Source of the DNA: REEB95 sp963762425
Lineage (GTDB): Bacteria; Pseudomonadota; Alphaproteobacteria; ATCC43930; CGMCC-115725
Direction of reading: 5' to 3'
Assembly (NCBI GenBank): GCA_963762425.1
Contig: CAVXKY010000019.1
Span: 1-64,000 of the forward strand
DNA length: 64,000 bases
The notes beneath the pieces were generated by a model. It did not search any database, was not told the DNA's origin, and saw nothing but the letters and a program-made list of their open reading frames with translations. Both the position numbers and the translations under genes were made by a program. Each line of letters begins with the position of its first letter. Position 1 is the first letter of the stretch. Positions 56,010-63,496 of this stretch are shown here, piece by piece.

Positions 56010-56585
56010 TCAGGTGGCGGCGTAGCAGGTTTTGAGCGTCGCATAGGCCTGGTTGATGACCTTGAGACGCTCTTCGGCATCCTTGTCGCCGCCATGCGAG
56101 TCGGGATGGTTGAGCTTGACCAGCTCCTTGTAACGCGTTTTCAGGCCCGGCAGGCTGACCGGCGGCTCGAGATTGAACACCGCCAGCGCCCGGGCCTCGG
56201 GCGAGGCCGGATGATGCTGGTGATGCTTGGCGCCGTTGCCGTTCCGCCCCGGCTCGGCCTCATCCTCGAAGCCGAACAGCCCGCTGTCCTTGAAGCGGGC
56301 GGCGTAGCGGTAAAGCCGGGTGCCGAAGGGCCAGGTGGGGCGCTGCCACACCGTGTCGTGGCGGATTTCCTGCTCGATCTCGTCCATGCTCATGCCGGCG
56401 TAGTAATTCCAGGCGGCGTTGTAGGCGCGCACGTGGTCGAGGCAGAACCAGTAGAACTGGTTCAACGCGGCGCGCGAGCGCGGCGCGCGAAACTCGCCGG
56501 TCGCGGCGCAGCCGGGATGGTCGCAGGCGCGCAAATCCGCATTCCGGGCCGGACCGGCATGACTCGCAAGGAAGGAACGTGACAT
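56010..56585 (-). CDS. J-domain protein
   Basis: This 191-residue protein has a C-terminal J domain (residues ~130-188) with the HPD motif in LVKLNHPDSHGGD; the N-terminal part (DHPGCAATGEFRAPRSR, QFYWFCLDHVRAYNAAWNYY) holds a Cys/His cluster that may bind zinc. It is found next to cobS in many alphaproteobacteria. A co-chaperone of DnaK is the likely role. Start ATG 56585 (MSRSFLASHAGPARN). Confidence 0.82.
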   Translation of the reverse strand: MSRSFLASHAGPARNADLRACDHPGCAATGEFRAPRSRAALNQFYWFCLDHVRAYNAAWNYYAGMSMDEIEQEIRHDTVWQRPTWPFGTRLYRYAARFKDSGLFGFEDEAEPGRNGNGAKHHQHHPASPEARALAVFNLEPPVSLPGLKTRYKELVKLNHPDSHGGDKDAEERLKVINQAYATLKTCYAAT

Positions 56586-56694
56586 GATGCCGTTCAGTAT
56601 GGAGAGGGCGCCGGGCCCTGACAAGCCTTAGCCCTGAATAGATGGGGACGCCCGTCCCGATTGACAAGCCCTTGAGAAACCGGCCGTTTTTGCC

Positions 56695-56979
56695 ATGACC
56701 GTCGCCGACCGCATCCGCGCCAAGCTGACCGCGGCGCTTAAGCCCACAAGGCTCGAAATCCACGACAATTCGCACCGCCATGAAGGCCATGCCGGCTCCC
56801 GGCCCGGCGGGGAAAGCCATTTCCGCCTGGAAATCGTCTCCCCGGCCTTCGCCGGCAAAACCAAGCTCGACCGCCAGCGCCTTGTCTATGACTTGCTGGC
56901 CGAAGAACTGCGCGGCACCGTGCATGCCTTGCAGCTTTCCACCCTGACGCCGGAGGAAGATCAATTGCGAATACGCTGA
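56695..56979 (+). CDS. bolA: BolA family protein
   Basis: This 94-residue BolA-type protein has LEIHDNSHRHEGHAGSRPGG, HFRLEIVSPAFAGKTKLDRQ, the HLx site VHALQLSTLTPEE and the conserved RLVYDLLAEEL helix. Such proteins bind 2Fe-2S clusters with monothiol glutaredoxins, or DNA. Divergent from the dnaJ-like gene, as usual in this class. Confidence 0.88.
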   Translation: MTVADRIRAKLTAALKPTRLEIHDNSHRHEGHAGSRPGGESHFRLEIVSPAFAGKTKLDRQRLVYDLLAEELRGTVHALQLSTLTPEEDQLRIR

Positions 56980-57065
56980 GTTTTTGCCTCACAGCTGTCG
57001 CGGCTGCGGGGCTGACCAACTATAGGTTGTTAAATTATCGAATTATCTCTTAGTGGTTGCATACC

Positions 57066-57073
57066 GAATAAAA
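57066..57073. repeat. Target-site repeat, first copy
   Basis: GAATAAAA directly abuts the left end of the first IS1595-type element. Identical copies lie at 59833-59840 and 63097-63104. Confidence 0.8.
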
Positions 57074-57100
57074 GGCGTTATTATACTTGACGTTCCCACC
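57074..57100 (+). repeat. Left terminal inverted repeat of element 1
   Basis: GGCGTTATTATACTTGACGT with continuation TCCCACC. Pairs with the right end at 26 of 27 bases (G versus C at one site). The outward T-rich part also contains TTGAC-like and TATA-like boxes that may drive the transposase. Confidence 0.85.
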
Positions 57101-57137
57101 CGCATTTGGTAGGATTGGCTCAATCAGGGAGTTAGTC

Positions 57138-58083
57138 ATGTCCAAGTCCATTTTCTCAGCCCCTCAGTTCAACGACGAAGCCGCCGCCTATGCGTATGTC
57201 GAGGCTCGGCTGTGGAAGCAGGGCCGCGTCTGCCCGCATTGTGGCGTGGTGGGCCGCTCCGCGCCGCTCAAGGGCAAGAGCAACCGCATCGGCCTCTACA
57301 AGTGCTATGCGTGTCGGAAGCCCTTTACCGTGAAGGTCGGGACCATTTTCGAGGACAGCCATATCGCCATGCGCGATTGGCTTGCCGCGATCCACCTGAT
57401 TTGTTCGAGCAAGAAGGGTATTAGCTCGAACCAACTGCACCGCACCTTGGGCATTACCCTCAAGAGCGCGTGGTTCCTGTCTCACCGTATCCGCGAAGCC
57501 ATGGCGCGGAGTGACGGACTGCCTCCGATTGGTGGCGAGGGGAAGGTGATAGAGGCCGACGAAGTTTTACGTTGGCCGGAAGCCGGGAACCAAAGTTCGC
57601 CGTGGCTCGGGGCATATGAACCCGGTCTTTGCCTTGGTCGAGCGCGGCGGCGCAGTCCGTTCCGCCCATGTCCCCAATGTGAGCGCGGAAAGTCTGCGCC
57701 CGATCCTGCATGGTCAGGCTTCGCCTAAGTCTCGCCTTATGACCGACGAACTTGCCACCTACAAATTGCTCGGCCATCGGTTTAAATCGCATGAAGCTGT
57801 GAAGCACAGCGTGGACGAATACGTGCGGGGCGATGTGCATACCAACACTATCGAAGGATTTTTCAGCATCCTCAAAAGAGGCGTTTACGGAACTTATCAA
57901 CACGTTTCCGAGGCCCACTTGAAGCGGTACTTGGCGGAATTTGACTTCCGGTATTCCAACCGTGCCGCGCTTGGTATTGGCGATGAAGGTCGAACTGACC
58001 GCGCCTTGGTGGGTGCCAAGGGCAAACGGCTGACCTATCGAACGACTAATCGCGGACGGGGAACGGAAGCGCGGGCGCGCTAG
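57138..58083 (+). CDS. IS1595-family (ISXO2-like) transposase, frameshifted
   Basis: This protein of about 314 residues has an N-terminal zinc ribbon CPHCGVVGR...YKCYACRKPFTVKVGT, then the DDE-like catalytic domain: first acid in GKVIEADE, then NPVFALVERGG, LMTDELATYKLLG, and the final region EGFFSILKRGVYGTYQHVSE with YSNRAALG. One extra T in a T run near 57567 breaks the frame; removing it gives DEVYVGRKPGTKVRRG, exactly parallel to the transposase of element 2. Starts ATG 57138 behind GGGAG. Confidence 0.87.
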
Positions 58084-58159
58084 TCGCCACCGCAAGCGGC
58101 ATTGGCGCGGGCCTAGTGGCGATCCGCGCCAACTACGCTTCCGGTTTAACGACTGAAAG

Positions 58160-58561
58160 CTAGGAGCGAGTGTCATGCCGATCCCCGTCTATGATCTGCC
58201 CTGTTCGGCGTGTGGGAAGGTATCGCGCAAGTCTCTCGTTCAACTCGAAACGAAACCTCGGCTTCCCTGCGATCACTGTGGCGTCTCGATCCGGGTGGCA
58301 GACTATTATGGACAGGCCAAGATCAACGCACTCGCGGAACGCGAGGGCCGCTTCGGGTCTATTCTCCGCGACCGTCAGAAAGACAAGTAGATCATCCACG
58401 GCCCCATCTGCGGCCTTTGGCATTGATAGGCCTAAAGCGGCGTCCGCGTGATCCGCCGCTCGCTTGAAGCCTGCGCGTACTGAGAGGGGAAGATTCTTGT
58501 TCTGTGACGCCTTCAGCGCATCCTGACGCCCCTGTAGCAGCCGCTTCCTGTCGATACTCAT
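58160..58561 (-). CDS. Possible passenger protein opposite the zinc-ribbon gene
   Basis: This 133-codon minus-strand frame begins MSIDRKRLLQGRQDALKASQ, which reads like a natural helical N-terminus; from about residue 60 on it lies opposite the zinc-ribbon gene and looks like its shadow. A true gene of 55-60 residues ending near 58390, with the extension caused by an indel, is plausible. Function is unknown. Confidence 0.3.
   Translation of the reverse strand: MSIDRKRLLQGRQDALKASQNKNLPLSVRAGFKRAADHADAALGLSMPKAADGAVDDLLVFLTVAENRPEAALAFRECVDLGLSIIVCHPDRDATVIAGKPRFRFELNERLARYLPTRRTGQIIDGDRHDTRS
58175..58390 (+). CDS. Small zinc-ribbon protein (passenger of element 1)
   Basis: This 71-residue protein has two CxxC pairs, CSAC (residues 10-13) and CDHC (31-34), which define a zinc ribbon; the second half is helical (YYGQAKINALAEREGRFGSI). 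It lies 92 bases after the transposase stop, on the same strand. Function is unknown; a DNA- or RNA-binding accessory is possible. Confidence 0.5.
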   Translation: MPIPVYDLPCSACGKVSRKSLVQLETKPRLPCDHCGVSIRVADYYGQAKINALAEREGRFGSILRDRQKDK

Positions 58562-58582
58562 TGTGAATGAACCCGCTGCATA

Positions 58583-58723
58583 TCAGTGATAGGCGTAGTT
58601 GAGTATCGCTATCAAGCCGACGCCGGCGAGAATAGCGAGCGCGAGAACCTCCCAGGCGGAGAAACACATTTCGTCCCAGTCGGAGCCTTTGGTGGGAGTA
58701 CCGTCTTTGCGCCTATACTTCAT
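58583..58723 (-). CDS. Small single-span membrane protein (passenger)
   Basis: This 46-residue peptide, MKYRRKDGTPTKGSDWDEM followed by one hydrophobic helix (LALAILAGVGLIAILNYAY) to the end. ATG 58723 has a GGGAG Shine-Dalgarno seven bases upstream, which decides the start against a longer frame from 58774. Function is unknown. Confidence 0.5.
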   Translation of the reverse strand: MKYRRKDGTPTKGSDWDEMCFSAWEVLALAILAGVGLIAILNYAYH

Positions 58724-58759
58724 TTCGCATCTCCCGTTTCTTGGTGGTACAATGCGCCC

Positions 58760-58912
58760 ATGCCCGCTAAACAAACCGTCCTGACCGATAAAGAACGCGC
58801 CAAGCGGATACGGGAAGCCGCCGCTAAATACGGCACCTCCAACGATCCGAAGGATTTGGAGCGGGCGTTCAAGAAAGTCGTTCCTCCAAAACGGGCCAAC
58901 GTCCGCCCCTAG
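58760..58912 (+). CDS. Small basic protein (passenger)
   Basis: This 50-residue basic peptide (MPAKQTVLTDKERAKRIREA..., NDPKDLERAFKKVV) is helical, with no known domain. It is convergent with the DUF3800 gene, overlapping its 3' end by 44 bases. Small lysine/arginine-rich companions of this kind are common on mobile elements. Confidence 0.5.
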   Translation: MPAKQTVLTDKERAKRIREAAAKYGTSNDPKDLERAFKKVVPPKRANVRP

Positions 58913-59708
58913 AGTTATGGATGTTCTCTAATTCCGGATAGCCCCAGGTTTTTCCGATAACGCCTTCCTCTATCAGTGCGCCGAACGATTTTCTTTCAAA
59001 GGGGTATTTGCGGCCATTACCGGCAGCCCAAGATTTTAGGCTTTTTTTGTACTCTGGAAGCGCCGCCCAATCAGAACCCCCCGCGTTCCAGCCGTCCTTA
59101 TGGATTGCCTCTTTGCGTGATTCCCATGCCAGAAAATCGGCACTTTGAATTGGGGTTATCTCCCGGAAAGTGTCACACTCAGCCAGAGCTTCGACTGAAA
59201 TGCGCTTGCCGCCGCCGGCGTGCAGAGGGTCGCTATCCATATACAAATCAGAAAGCGCTATTTTGTTATTGGGTTTTGGAACTCGATCCAGCTTAAGTTC
59301 AATTCTGGCGTCGGGCCATTCCCGAGCCATCATTACCTTGCATACGTATAAATTGAAGGCATAAGGGTCGATCAGCACGCACTTGTCAGCACAGAACCTC
59401 TCAAATTCTTCGAGTCTTATTACAGAATAGAACCCCAAAAGACTGCAATTCCGTATCACGCCAATCAAGGATTGCATGATGGCTTTGCGCTCGGCGTCTT
59501 GATCTCGAAGATGGGTGTATGGTTTCTCGTTGGCGTTAAAATCGGTCATGTGCAACCACGGAATGTGGTGCAGCTTCAGTGCCGCGTCCCACTCCCCCTC
59601 AAACTGTTCCCACTGATCTTGGTTGCCTACATAGCCCGCTAGAGAACACGCCTTAGGGCCGTCAGCGAATGTGTCGCTGTTATCCCCGAATGAGCGAAGG
59701 ACCATCAT
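58869..59708 (-). CDS. DUF3800 protein (passenger of element 1)
   Basis: This protein of about 280 residues has the start MMVLRSFGDNSDTFADG, which fits the DUF3800 N-terminal acidic motif; an in-frame ATG at 59789 would add 27 residues. Conserved-looking parts are AGYVGNQDQWEQFEGEWDAA, WLHMTDFNANEKPY, IELKLDRVPKPNNKIALSD and PIQSADFLAWESRK. DUF3800 proteins have a nuclease-like fold with acidic residues (RNase H-like) and are frequent on mobile DNA; the activity is unproven. GC is near 50%, unlike the chromosome. Confidence 0.7.
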   Translation of the reverse strand: MMVLRSFGDNSDTFADGPKACSLAGYVGNQDQWEQFEGEWDAALKLHHIPWLHMTDFNANEKPYTHLRDQDAERKAIMQSLIGVIRNCSLLGFYSVIRLEEFERFCADKCVLIDPYAFNLYVCKVMMAREWPDARIELKLDRVPKPNNKIALSDLYMDSDPLHAGGGKRISVEALAECDTFREITPIQSADFLAWESRKEAIHKDGWNAGGSDWAALPEYKKSLKSWAAGNGRKYPFERKSFGALIEEGVIGKTWGYPELENIHNSRGGRWPVLEERLS

Positions 59709-59805
59709 CAGCGTGTCACCGCGCGGCGGGACAAAAACCGATAATTGAAAGAGCCGAATGTGAGCGTCGGTACGCTCCGCCGTTTCCAACTACATACACC
59801 GTGTA

Positions 59806-59832
59806 GGTGGGAACGTGAAGTATAATAACGCC
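59806..59832 (-). repeat. Right terminal inverted repeat of element 1
   Basis: Read on the minus strand it is GGCGTTATTATACTTCACGT then TCCCACC, matching the left end at 26 of 27 bases. It is followed at once by the second GAATAAAA copy. Confidence 0.85.
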
Positions 59833-59840
59833 GAATAAAA
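59833..59840. repeat. Target-site repeat, shared middle copy
   Basis: GAATAAAA lies exactly between the right end of element 1 and the left end of element 2 and serves as flanking repeat for both. Confidence 0.8.
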
Positions 59841-59905
59841 GGCTATTATATACTTGACATAGGTAGGCCCAAGGGGTAGGATTGGCTCAACATTGGAGTT
59901 AAGCC

Positions 59906-60818
59906 ATGAACCTCACCGATCCGATCTTCCGCGACGAAACCAAGGCCCGAGAGTATTTCGAGGTAATCCGCTGGCCCAAAGGCCCGTTCTGCCCGCATTG
60001 CGGCGAGGCTGAGAAGGTCTATCGCCTGGAAGGCAAGACTACCCGTCCCGGCCTCTTTCATTGCAACTCTTGCCACGGCGCTTTCACAGTCACAACTGGC
60101 AGCGTCATGAGTTGAGCCATATCCCCCTGAGCAAGTGGGCGCTCGGCTTCCGGCTCTACGCCGCTTCCAAGAAAGGCTTCTCGGCCCACCAGCTTCATCG
60201 CTCGCTCGCGATCACGTATAAGAGCGCCTGGTTCATGGCTCATCGCATCCGCGAGGCGATGGGCGAAACCCCCACGGGTCCGATTGGAGGCAAGGGCAAA
60301 ACCATCGAAGCCGACGAAACCTTCGTGGGCCGCAAACCCGGAACTAAGATGCGGCGCGGGTTTAGCCACATCAATCCGGTTGTTGCTTTGGTTGAGCGCA
60401 ACGGAGGCGTCCGGTCCTTCCATGTCCCCAATGTGAGCGCCGATAGCTTGCGCCCGGTCTTTCACGGTCAAGTGTCGCCTGAATCCCATCTAATGACCGA
60501 TGAACTTGCGGCTTACAAATTGCTCGGCCATCGGTTCAATCGCATGAAACGGTGAAACACAGCGCCGATGAATACGTGCGGGGTGATGTCCATACCAATA
60601 CCGTCGAGGGATTTTTCAGCATCCTCAAGAGGGGCGTGTATGGGACTTACCAGCACATATCCGAGGCGCATCTGCATCGGTATCTAAAAGAGTTTGATTT
60701 CCGATACTCAAACCGCGCGGCCCTAGGCGTTGACGATCTGCTTCGCACCATGCGAGCGATCAAGGGCGCGGAAGGCAAGCGGTTGACCTATCGACAGGCT
60801 GGTAGGAAAGCGGCCTGA
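59906..60818 (+). CDS. IS1595-family transposase of element 2, frameshifted
   Basis: This protein of about 304 residues has the zinc ribbon CPHCGEAEKVYRLEG...FHCNSCHGAF, then LSKWALGFRLYAASKKGFSA, catalytic GKTIEADETFVGRKPGTK, NPVVALVERNGGVRSFHVPN, LMTDELAAYKLLG and EGFFSILKRGVYGTYQHISE. Two single-base losses break it: one at the ATGAGTTGA near 60112 (adding a G gives MELSHIPLS) and one in an A run near 60540 (restoring SHETVKHS). It is clearly related to, but diverged from, the transposase of element 1. Confidence 0.85.
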
Positions 60819-60885
60819 ACGAGAGTTCAAGAAAGGCCGCGCCAAACTCGTCTTTTGCTTAGCCTTTTGGACTAGGCTTTTTGAC

Positions 60886-61050
60886 TCAACTCTTACCCCG
60901 CCGGCTCTCACGCTTGCCCTCGCCGACCATTTCACTATGCGGCTTGGGCGGCGTGTTGAGTGCGCGACGCAGAGCATCTTCCATGCGCCGCTTGGTTTCT
61001 GCCGGGCCGTATTGATCGTCTTGCTTAGCATCCATAGGGCGATAATGCAT
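60886..61050 (-). CDS. Small charged protein (passenger of element 2)
   Basis: This 54-residue peptide contains MDAKQDDQYGPAETKRRMED and a Lys/Arg/Ser tail (GKRESRRGKS). It has no known domain; short charged proteins of this look often sit beside MltR-like or toxin-like genes. The ATG at 61050 overlaps the ATG of the plus-strand MltR-like gene in a CATG, so one of the two starts is probably elsewhere; ATG 61035 is the alternative here. Confidence 0.45.
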   Translation of the reverse strand: MHYRPMDAKQDDQYGPAETKRRMEDALRRALNTPPKPHSEMVGEGKRESRRGKS

Positions 61051-61354
61051 GGTTTGGCTCCCCGAGAACCAAGACGAAATCGACGCACTCAAGGAACTCG
61101 ATGGAGCGCCCGGTCAGCCGCCAGTCGCCGATCGAGCGGCCGCAATTATTGCCGCGAGCATAGTCGAGACGCGCCTTACCACCGCACTCTTGGCACATCT
61201 GCACCAAGACAAGAAGATCACCAACGATCTGTTCAGAAGTGGCGCAGCACTGGGATACTTTGGCACGAAGATTGATCTAGGTTACTTGATCGGTCTGTAC
61301 AGCAAAACGGCGAGGGAAAATCTGGACATAATCAAGGAAATCAGAAACGACTTC
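61049..61354 (+). pseudogene. MltR-like protein truncated by IS3 insertion
   Basis: The first ~100 residues of a mannitol-repressor/MltR-like helical domain are present: DRAAAIIAASIVETRLTTAL, FRSGAALGYFGTKIDLGYLI and ENLDIIKEIRNDF, the last being the place where family members read IRNxFAH. The frame then enters the left end of the IS3 element. I cannot find the missing C-terminal part with certainty on the far side. Confidence 0.55.
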
Positions 61355-61414
61355 TGGCCTGCTGCCGGTTTCATAGACACCGAGATAGGTGTTTTATGGA
61401 ACCGGAGGTGGGCC

Positions 61415-61702
61415 ATGGAACGACGGAGATTTACCGAGAGTTCAAGCTCGAGGCGGTGAAGCTGGTCACGGAGCGGGGCGTATCGATGTGCAAGCGTCAC
61501 GCGATCTCGGTGAACACGGACGGTGTTGCGGCACTGGGTGAGGGAGTTTGCAGAGGATCCGCAGCAGTCCTTTCCAGGCCATGGCCAGAAGAAGCCGGAC
61601 CAGGCCGAGATCACCCGGCTGAAACGGGAAGTCACGAAGCTCAAAGCCGAGCGGGACATCCTAAAAAAAGCCGCGGCCTACTTCGCGAAGGAATCGACGT
61701 GA
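61415..61702 (+). CDS. IS3-family transposase OrfA (frameshifted)
   Basis: This protein of about 95 residues has the helix-turn-helix N-terminus MERRRFT...EFKLEAVKLVTERGVS, then a leucine-zipper-like end (ITRLKREVTKLKAERDILKK, AAAYFAKEST). ATG 61415 follows GGAGGTGGG. Indels near 61437, 61485 and 61530 break the frame. The run AAAAAAAG at 61663-61670 near the orfA end is the kind of slippery site used for programmed -1 shifting into orfB. Confidence 0.7.
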
Positions 61703-62554
61703 AGTTCGCCTTTATCGCGAAGCACCGGGGGATCTGGCCGGCGGGATGGATATGCGGGGCGCTCGGTGTCTCGCGGGGTGGATTCTATGCCTGGCTGACA
61801 CGGCCACGCAGCCAGCGCTCTCGAAGGGACGAAGAACTGTCGGCAAAGGTGCGGACGAGCTTCATGGCGAGTGATCGGACCTATGGCGCAGGCGCGTATG
61901 GAAGGATCTGTGGCGGAGGGCATGTCCTGCGGCCTGCATCGGATCGAGCGGCTGATGCGCCAACAGGCCTTGCGGGCACGGCCTCGCCGCCGTCGCCTGC
62001 CGTCCGATCTAGGTGAACGGCAAGCAGGCGCCGTCGCTCCGAACGTGCTGGAGCGCCCCTTCAAGGCACCGGCTCCCAACCGTCGATGGATCGCCGACTT
62101 CACCTACATCTGGACCGCGGAAGGCTGGCTCTACGTTGCTGCCGTCGTCGATCTGTTCTCACGCCGGGTGGTCGGCTGGTCGATGAGCGCCGCCATGACG
62201 GCGGAGCTCGTCACCGATGCGCTGGCAATGGCGATCTGGCGGCGGGGCAAGCCCGACGCGCTGATGCATCACTCCGATCGGGGTAGCCAATACACCAGCG
62301 AACCGTTCCAGCGGCTGATGGCCGATCACGGCGTCACCTGCTCGATGAGCCGCTCGGGCAATGTCGGGGCCAACGCCGCGATGGAAAGCTTCTTCTCGTC
62401 GCTCAAGACCGAGAGAACGGCCCGCAAGACCTATCGGACCCGGGACGAAGCCAAGGCAGAAGTGTTCGACTACATCGAGCGCTTCTACAACATCAAACGC
62501 CGGCACTCGACAATCGGTTATCTCAGTCCTATGGAGTTAAAATGCCTGGATTAG
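61699..62554 (+). CDS. IS3-family transposase OrfB, DDE integrase (frameshifted)
   Basis: This protein of about 285 residues starts at GTG 61699 (VKFAFIAKHRGIWPAGWICG). Catalytic residues are in IADFTYIW (first D), HHSDRGSQYTS (second D) and ANAAMESFFSSLKTE (E), and the end NIKRRHSTIGYLSPMEL is typical of the family. One or two indels near 61890-61900 join the N-terminal segment to the long intact C-terminal frame. Confidence 0.82.
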
Positions 62555-62663
62555 CTTAAGCGGGTGTCAACCGAACCGGCAGCAGGCCACTGTCTGTATT
62601 CGTTTATGATGGGGCCAAGGAGTTTCCTTGCGAGCTAGTAGAACTTTTATCTCCAGCGATAGA

Positions 62664-63013
62664 TCATCGTCTGCCGAGGGGGGGGTGGGCGTTACTTGAG
62701 TTACGGGCGCATTGTAAGTGGGTGCTGTTCCCTGGGTGCTCGGAACTCAGGCTAGCTAGGAATTTTTCTTTTATTGGCTCCCATAGTGTTGCTGTCACGG
62801 CTATCACAATCGCGCAAGCGATGAGCGCCCTGCCTCCAATCGAAATAAACGCAAGTCGGTGCCACGTAAAAACCATGTGGACAAGAATTGCCCCAAAGCA
62901 ATTCCTAGAAAGCCCTGCAACCACCAGGTCATAGGGAATAAGGACAGCGCGATAGTGAGCGCGGCCCCCCCTGAAACTTCTGTCTTAGGATGTGGCGTAA
63001 AGATTGGTCCCAT
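62664..63013 (-). CDS. Possible small membrane protein (passenger, frameshifted)
   Basis: Two overlapping minus-strand frames together read as one small protein with hydrophobic helices: the start MGPIFTPHPKTEVSGG, then ALTIALSLFPMTWWLQGFLG, a frame change near 62875, then RALIACAIVIAVTATLWEPI. No family was recognised. The end is unclear because low-complexity G runs near 62680 follow. Confidence 0.35.
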
Positions 63014-63096
63014 GCGTTGGACTCTGCTCCTGCCCTTTTGGGTTGTAAAAGGGCATAACAGGGGGGTTGGTGTCCGTCAAGTAGGGGATAATCGCC

Positions 63097-63104
63097 GAAT
63101 AAAA
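63097..63104. repeat. Target-site repeat, third copy
   Basis: GAATAAAA directly follows the right end of element 2. The empty site would read ATACCGAATAAAATGCTTT. Confidence 0.75.
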
Positions 63105-63120
63105 TGCTTTAGATTAAAAA

Positions 63121-63136
63121 TCATGCCCGGGCATGA
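63121..63136. promoter_or_regulatory. 16-bp perfect palindrome at the RHH gene start
   Basis: TCATGCCCGGGCATGA is perfectly self-complementary and covers the first candidate start codon (63123) of the ribbon-helix-helix gene. If translation starts at the second ATG (63153), the palindrome lies just upstream, a good operator position for autoregulation. Confidence 0.5.
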
Positions 63137-63460
63137 TCCGTATACCGGTACGATGGCGGCAGAGGGCCGGCCGCGAAACGGCATCGAGTTCCGCTCGACG
63201 CTGGTCAATCGCAACGTGACCGTCGCCGGCCACCGCACCAGCATCCGCCTGGAACCGGCGATGTGGGACGCGCTGACCCGGATCTGCGAACGCGAACGCA
63301 AAAGCATGAACGAGATCGTCACTTGATATCCCGCCATCGCAATCAATCGAGCCTGACGGCGGCGATCCGCGTCTTCCTGTTGAGCTACTACCAGGCCGCC
63401 GCGACCGATGAAGGCCATCGCCGCGCCGGCCACGGCCTGAACGGCCGGGTCTCGCTCTAG
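63123..63460 (+). CDS. Ribbon-helix-helix domain protein (COG4321-like, frameshifted)
   Basis: This protein of about 112 residues has the core VAGHRTSIRLEPAMWDALTR (strand and first helix), ERKSMNEIV, then after an indel near 63322 ISRHRNQSSLTAAIRVFLLSYY, which is the arrangement of the RHH_4 family. A DNA-binding regulator is expected. Start is ATG 63123 or 63153; neither has a clear Shine-Dalgarno. The mobile island ends only 18 bases upstream. Confidence 0.7.
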
Positions 63461-63496
63461 CCTGCGGCGGCTTCGGGCGCGGCGCTTATCGGCGCC

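Larger units (their letters stand above)
57074..59832. mobile_element. IS1595-family element 1 with passenger genes
   Basis: This 2,759-bp element is bounded by 27-bp terminal inverted repeats (57074-57100 and 59806-59832) that differ at one base, and by 8-bp direct repeats GAATAAAA, the duplication size of IS1595. It carries an ISXO2-like transposase gene and then small genes plus a DUF3800 gene that play no evident part in transposition. GC of the right half is clearly below that of the chromosome. Confidence 0.85.
61355..62589 (+). mobile_element. IS3-family insertion sequence nested in element 2
   Basis: This 1,235-bp element has terminal inverted repeats starting TGGCCTGCTGCCGGTT on both ends (61355 onward; minus strand from 62589). 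It has orfA and orfB as in IS3. No 3-5 base target duplication is visible (TTC before, CTG after), which may mean a deletion on insertion or a sequence error. Confidence 0.8.
59841..63096. mobile_element. IS1595-family element 2 with passenger genes and nested IS3 element
   Basis: The left end GGCTATTATATACTTGACAT (59841-59860) pairs imperfectly, with a 3-base gap, with the right end, which reads GGCGATTATCCCCTACTTGA on the minus strand from 63096. Both ends abut GAATAAAA. The element carries its own, diverged ISXO2-like transposase, a small minus-strand gene, a truncated MltR-like gene, an IS3-family insertion (61355-62589) and a small membrane-protein gene. Without the IS3 copy it would be about 2.0 kb. 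Confidence 0.7.

Noticed and set aside
57074..63096. Integrative element or prophage
   Set aside because: No integrase, tRNA attachment site or phage genes; the ends and 8-bp duplications are those of IS1595 insertions.
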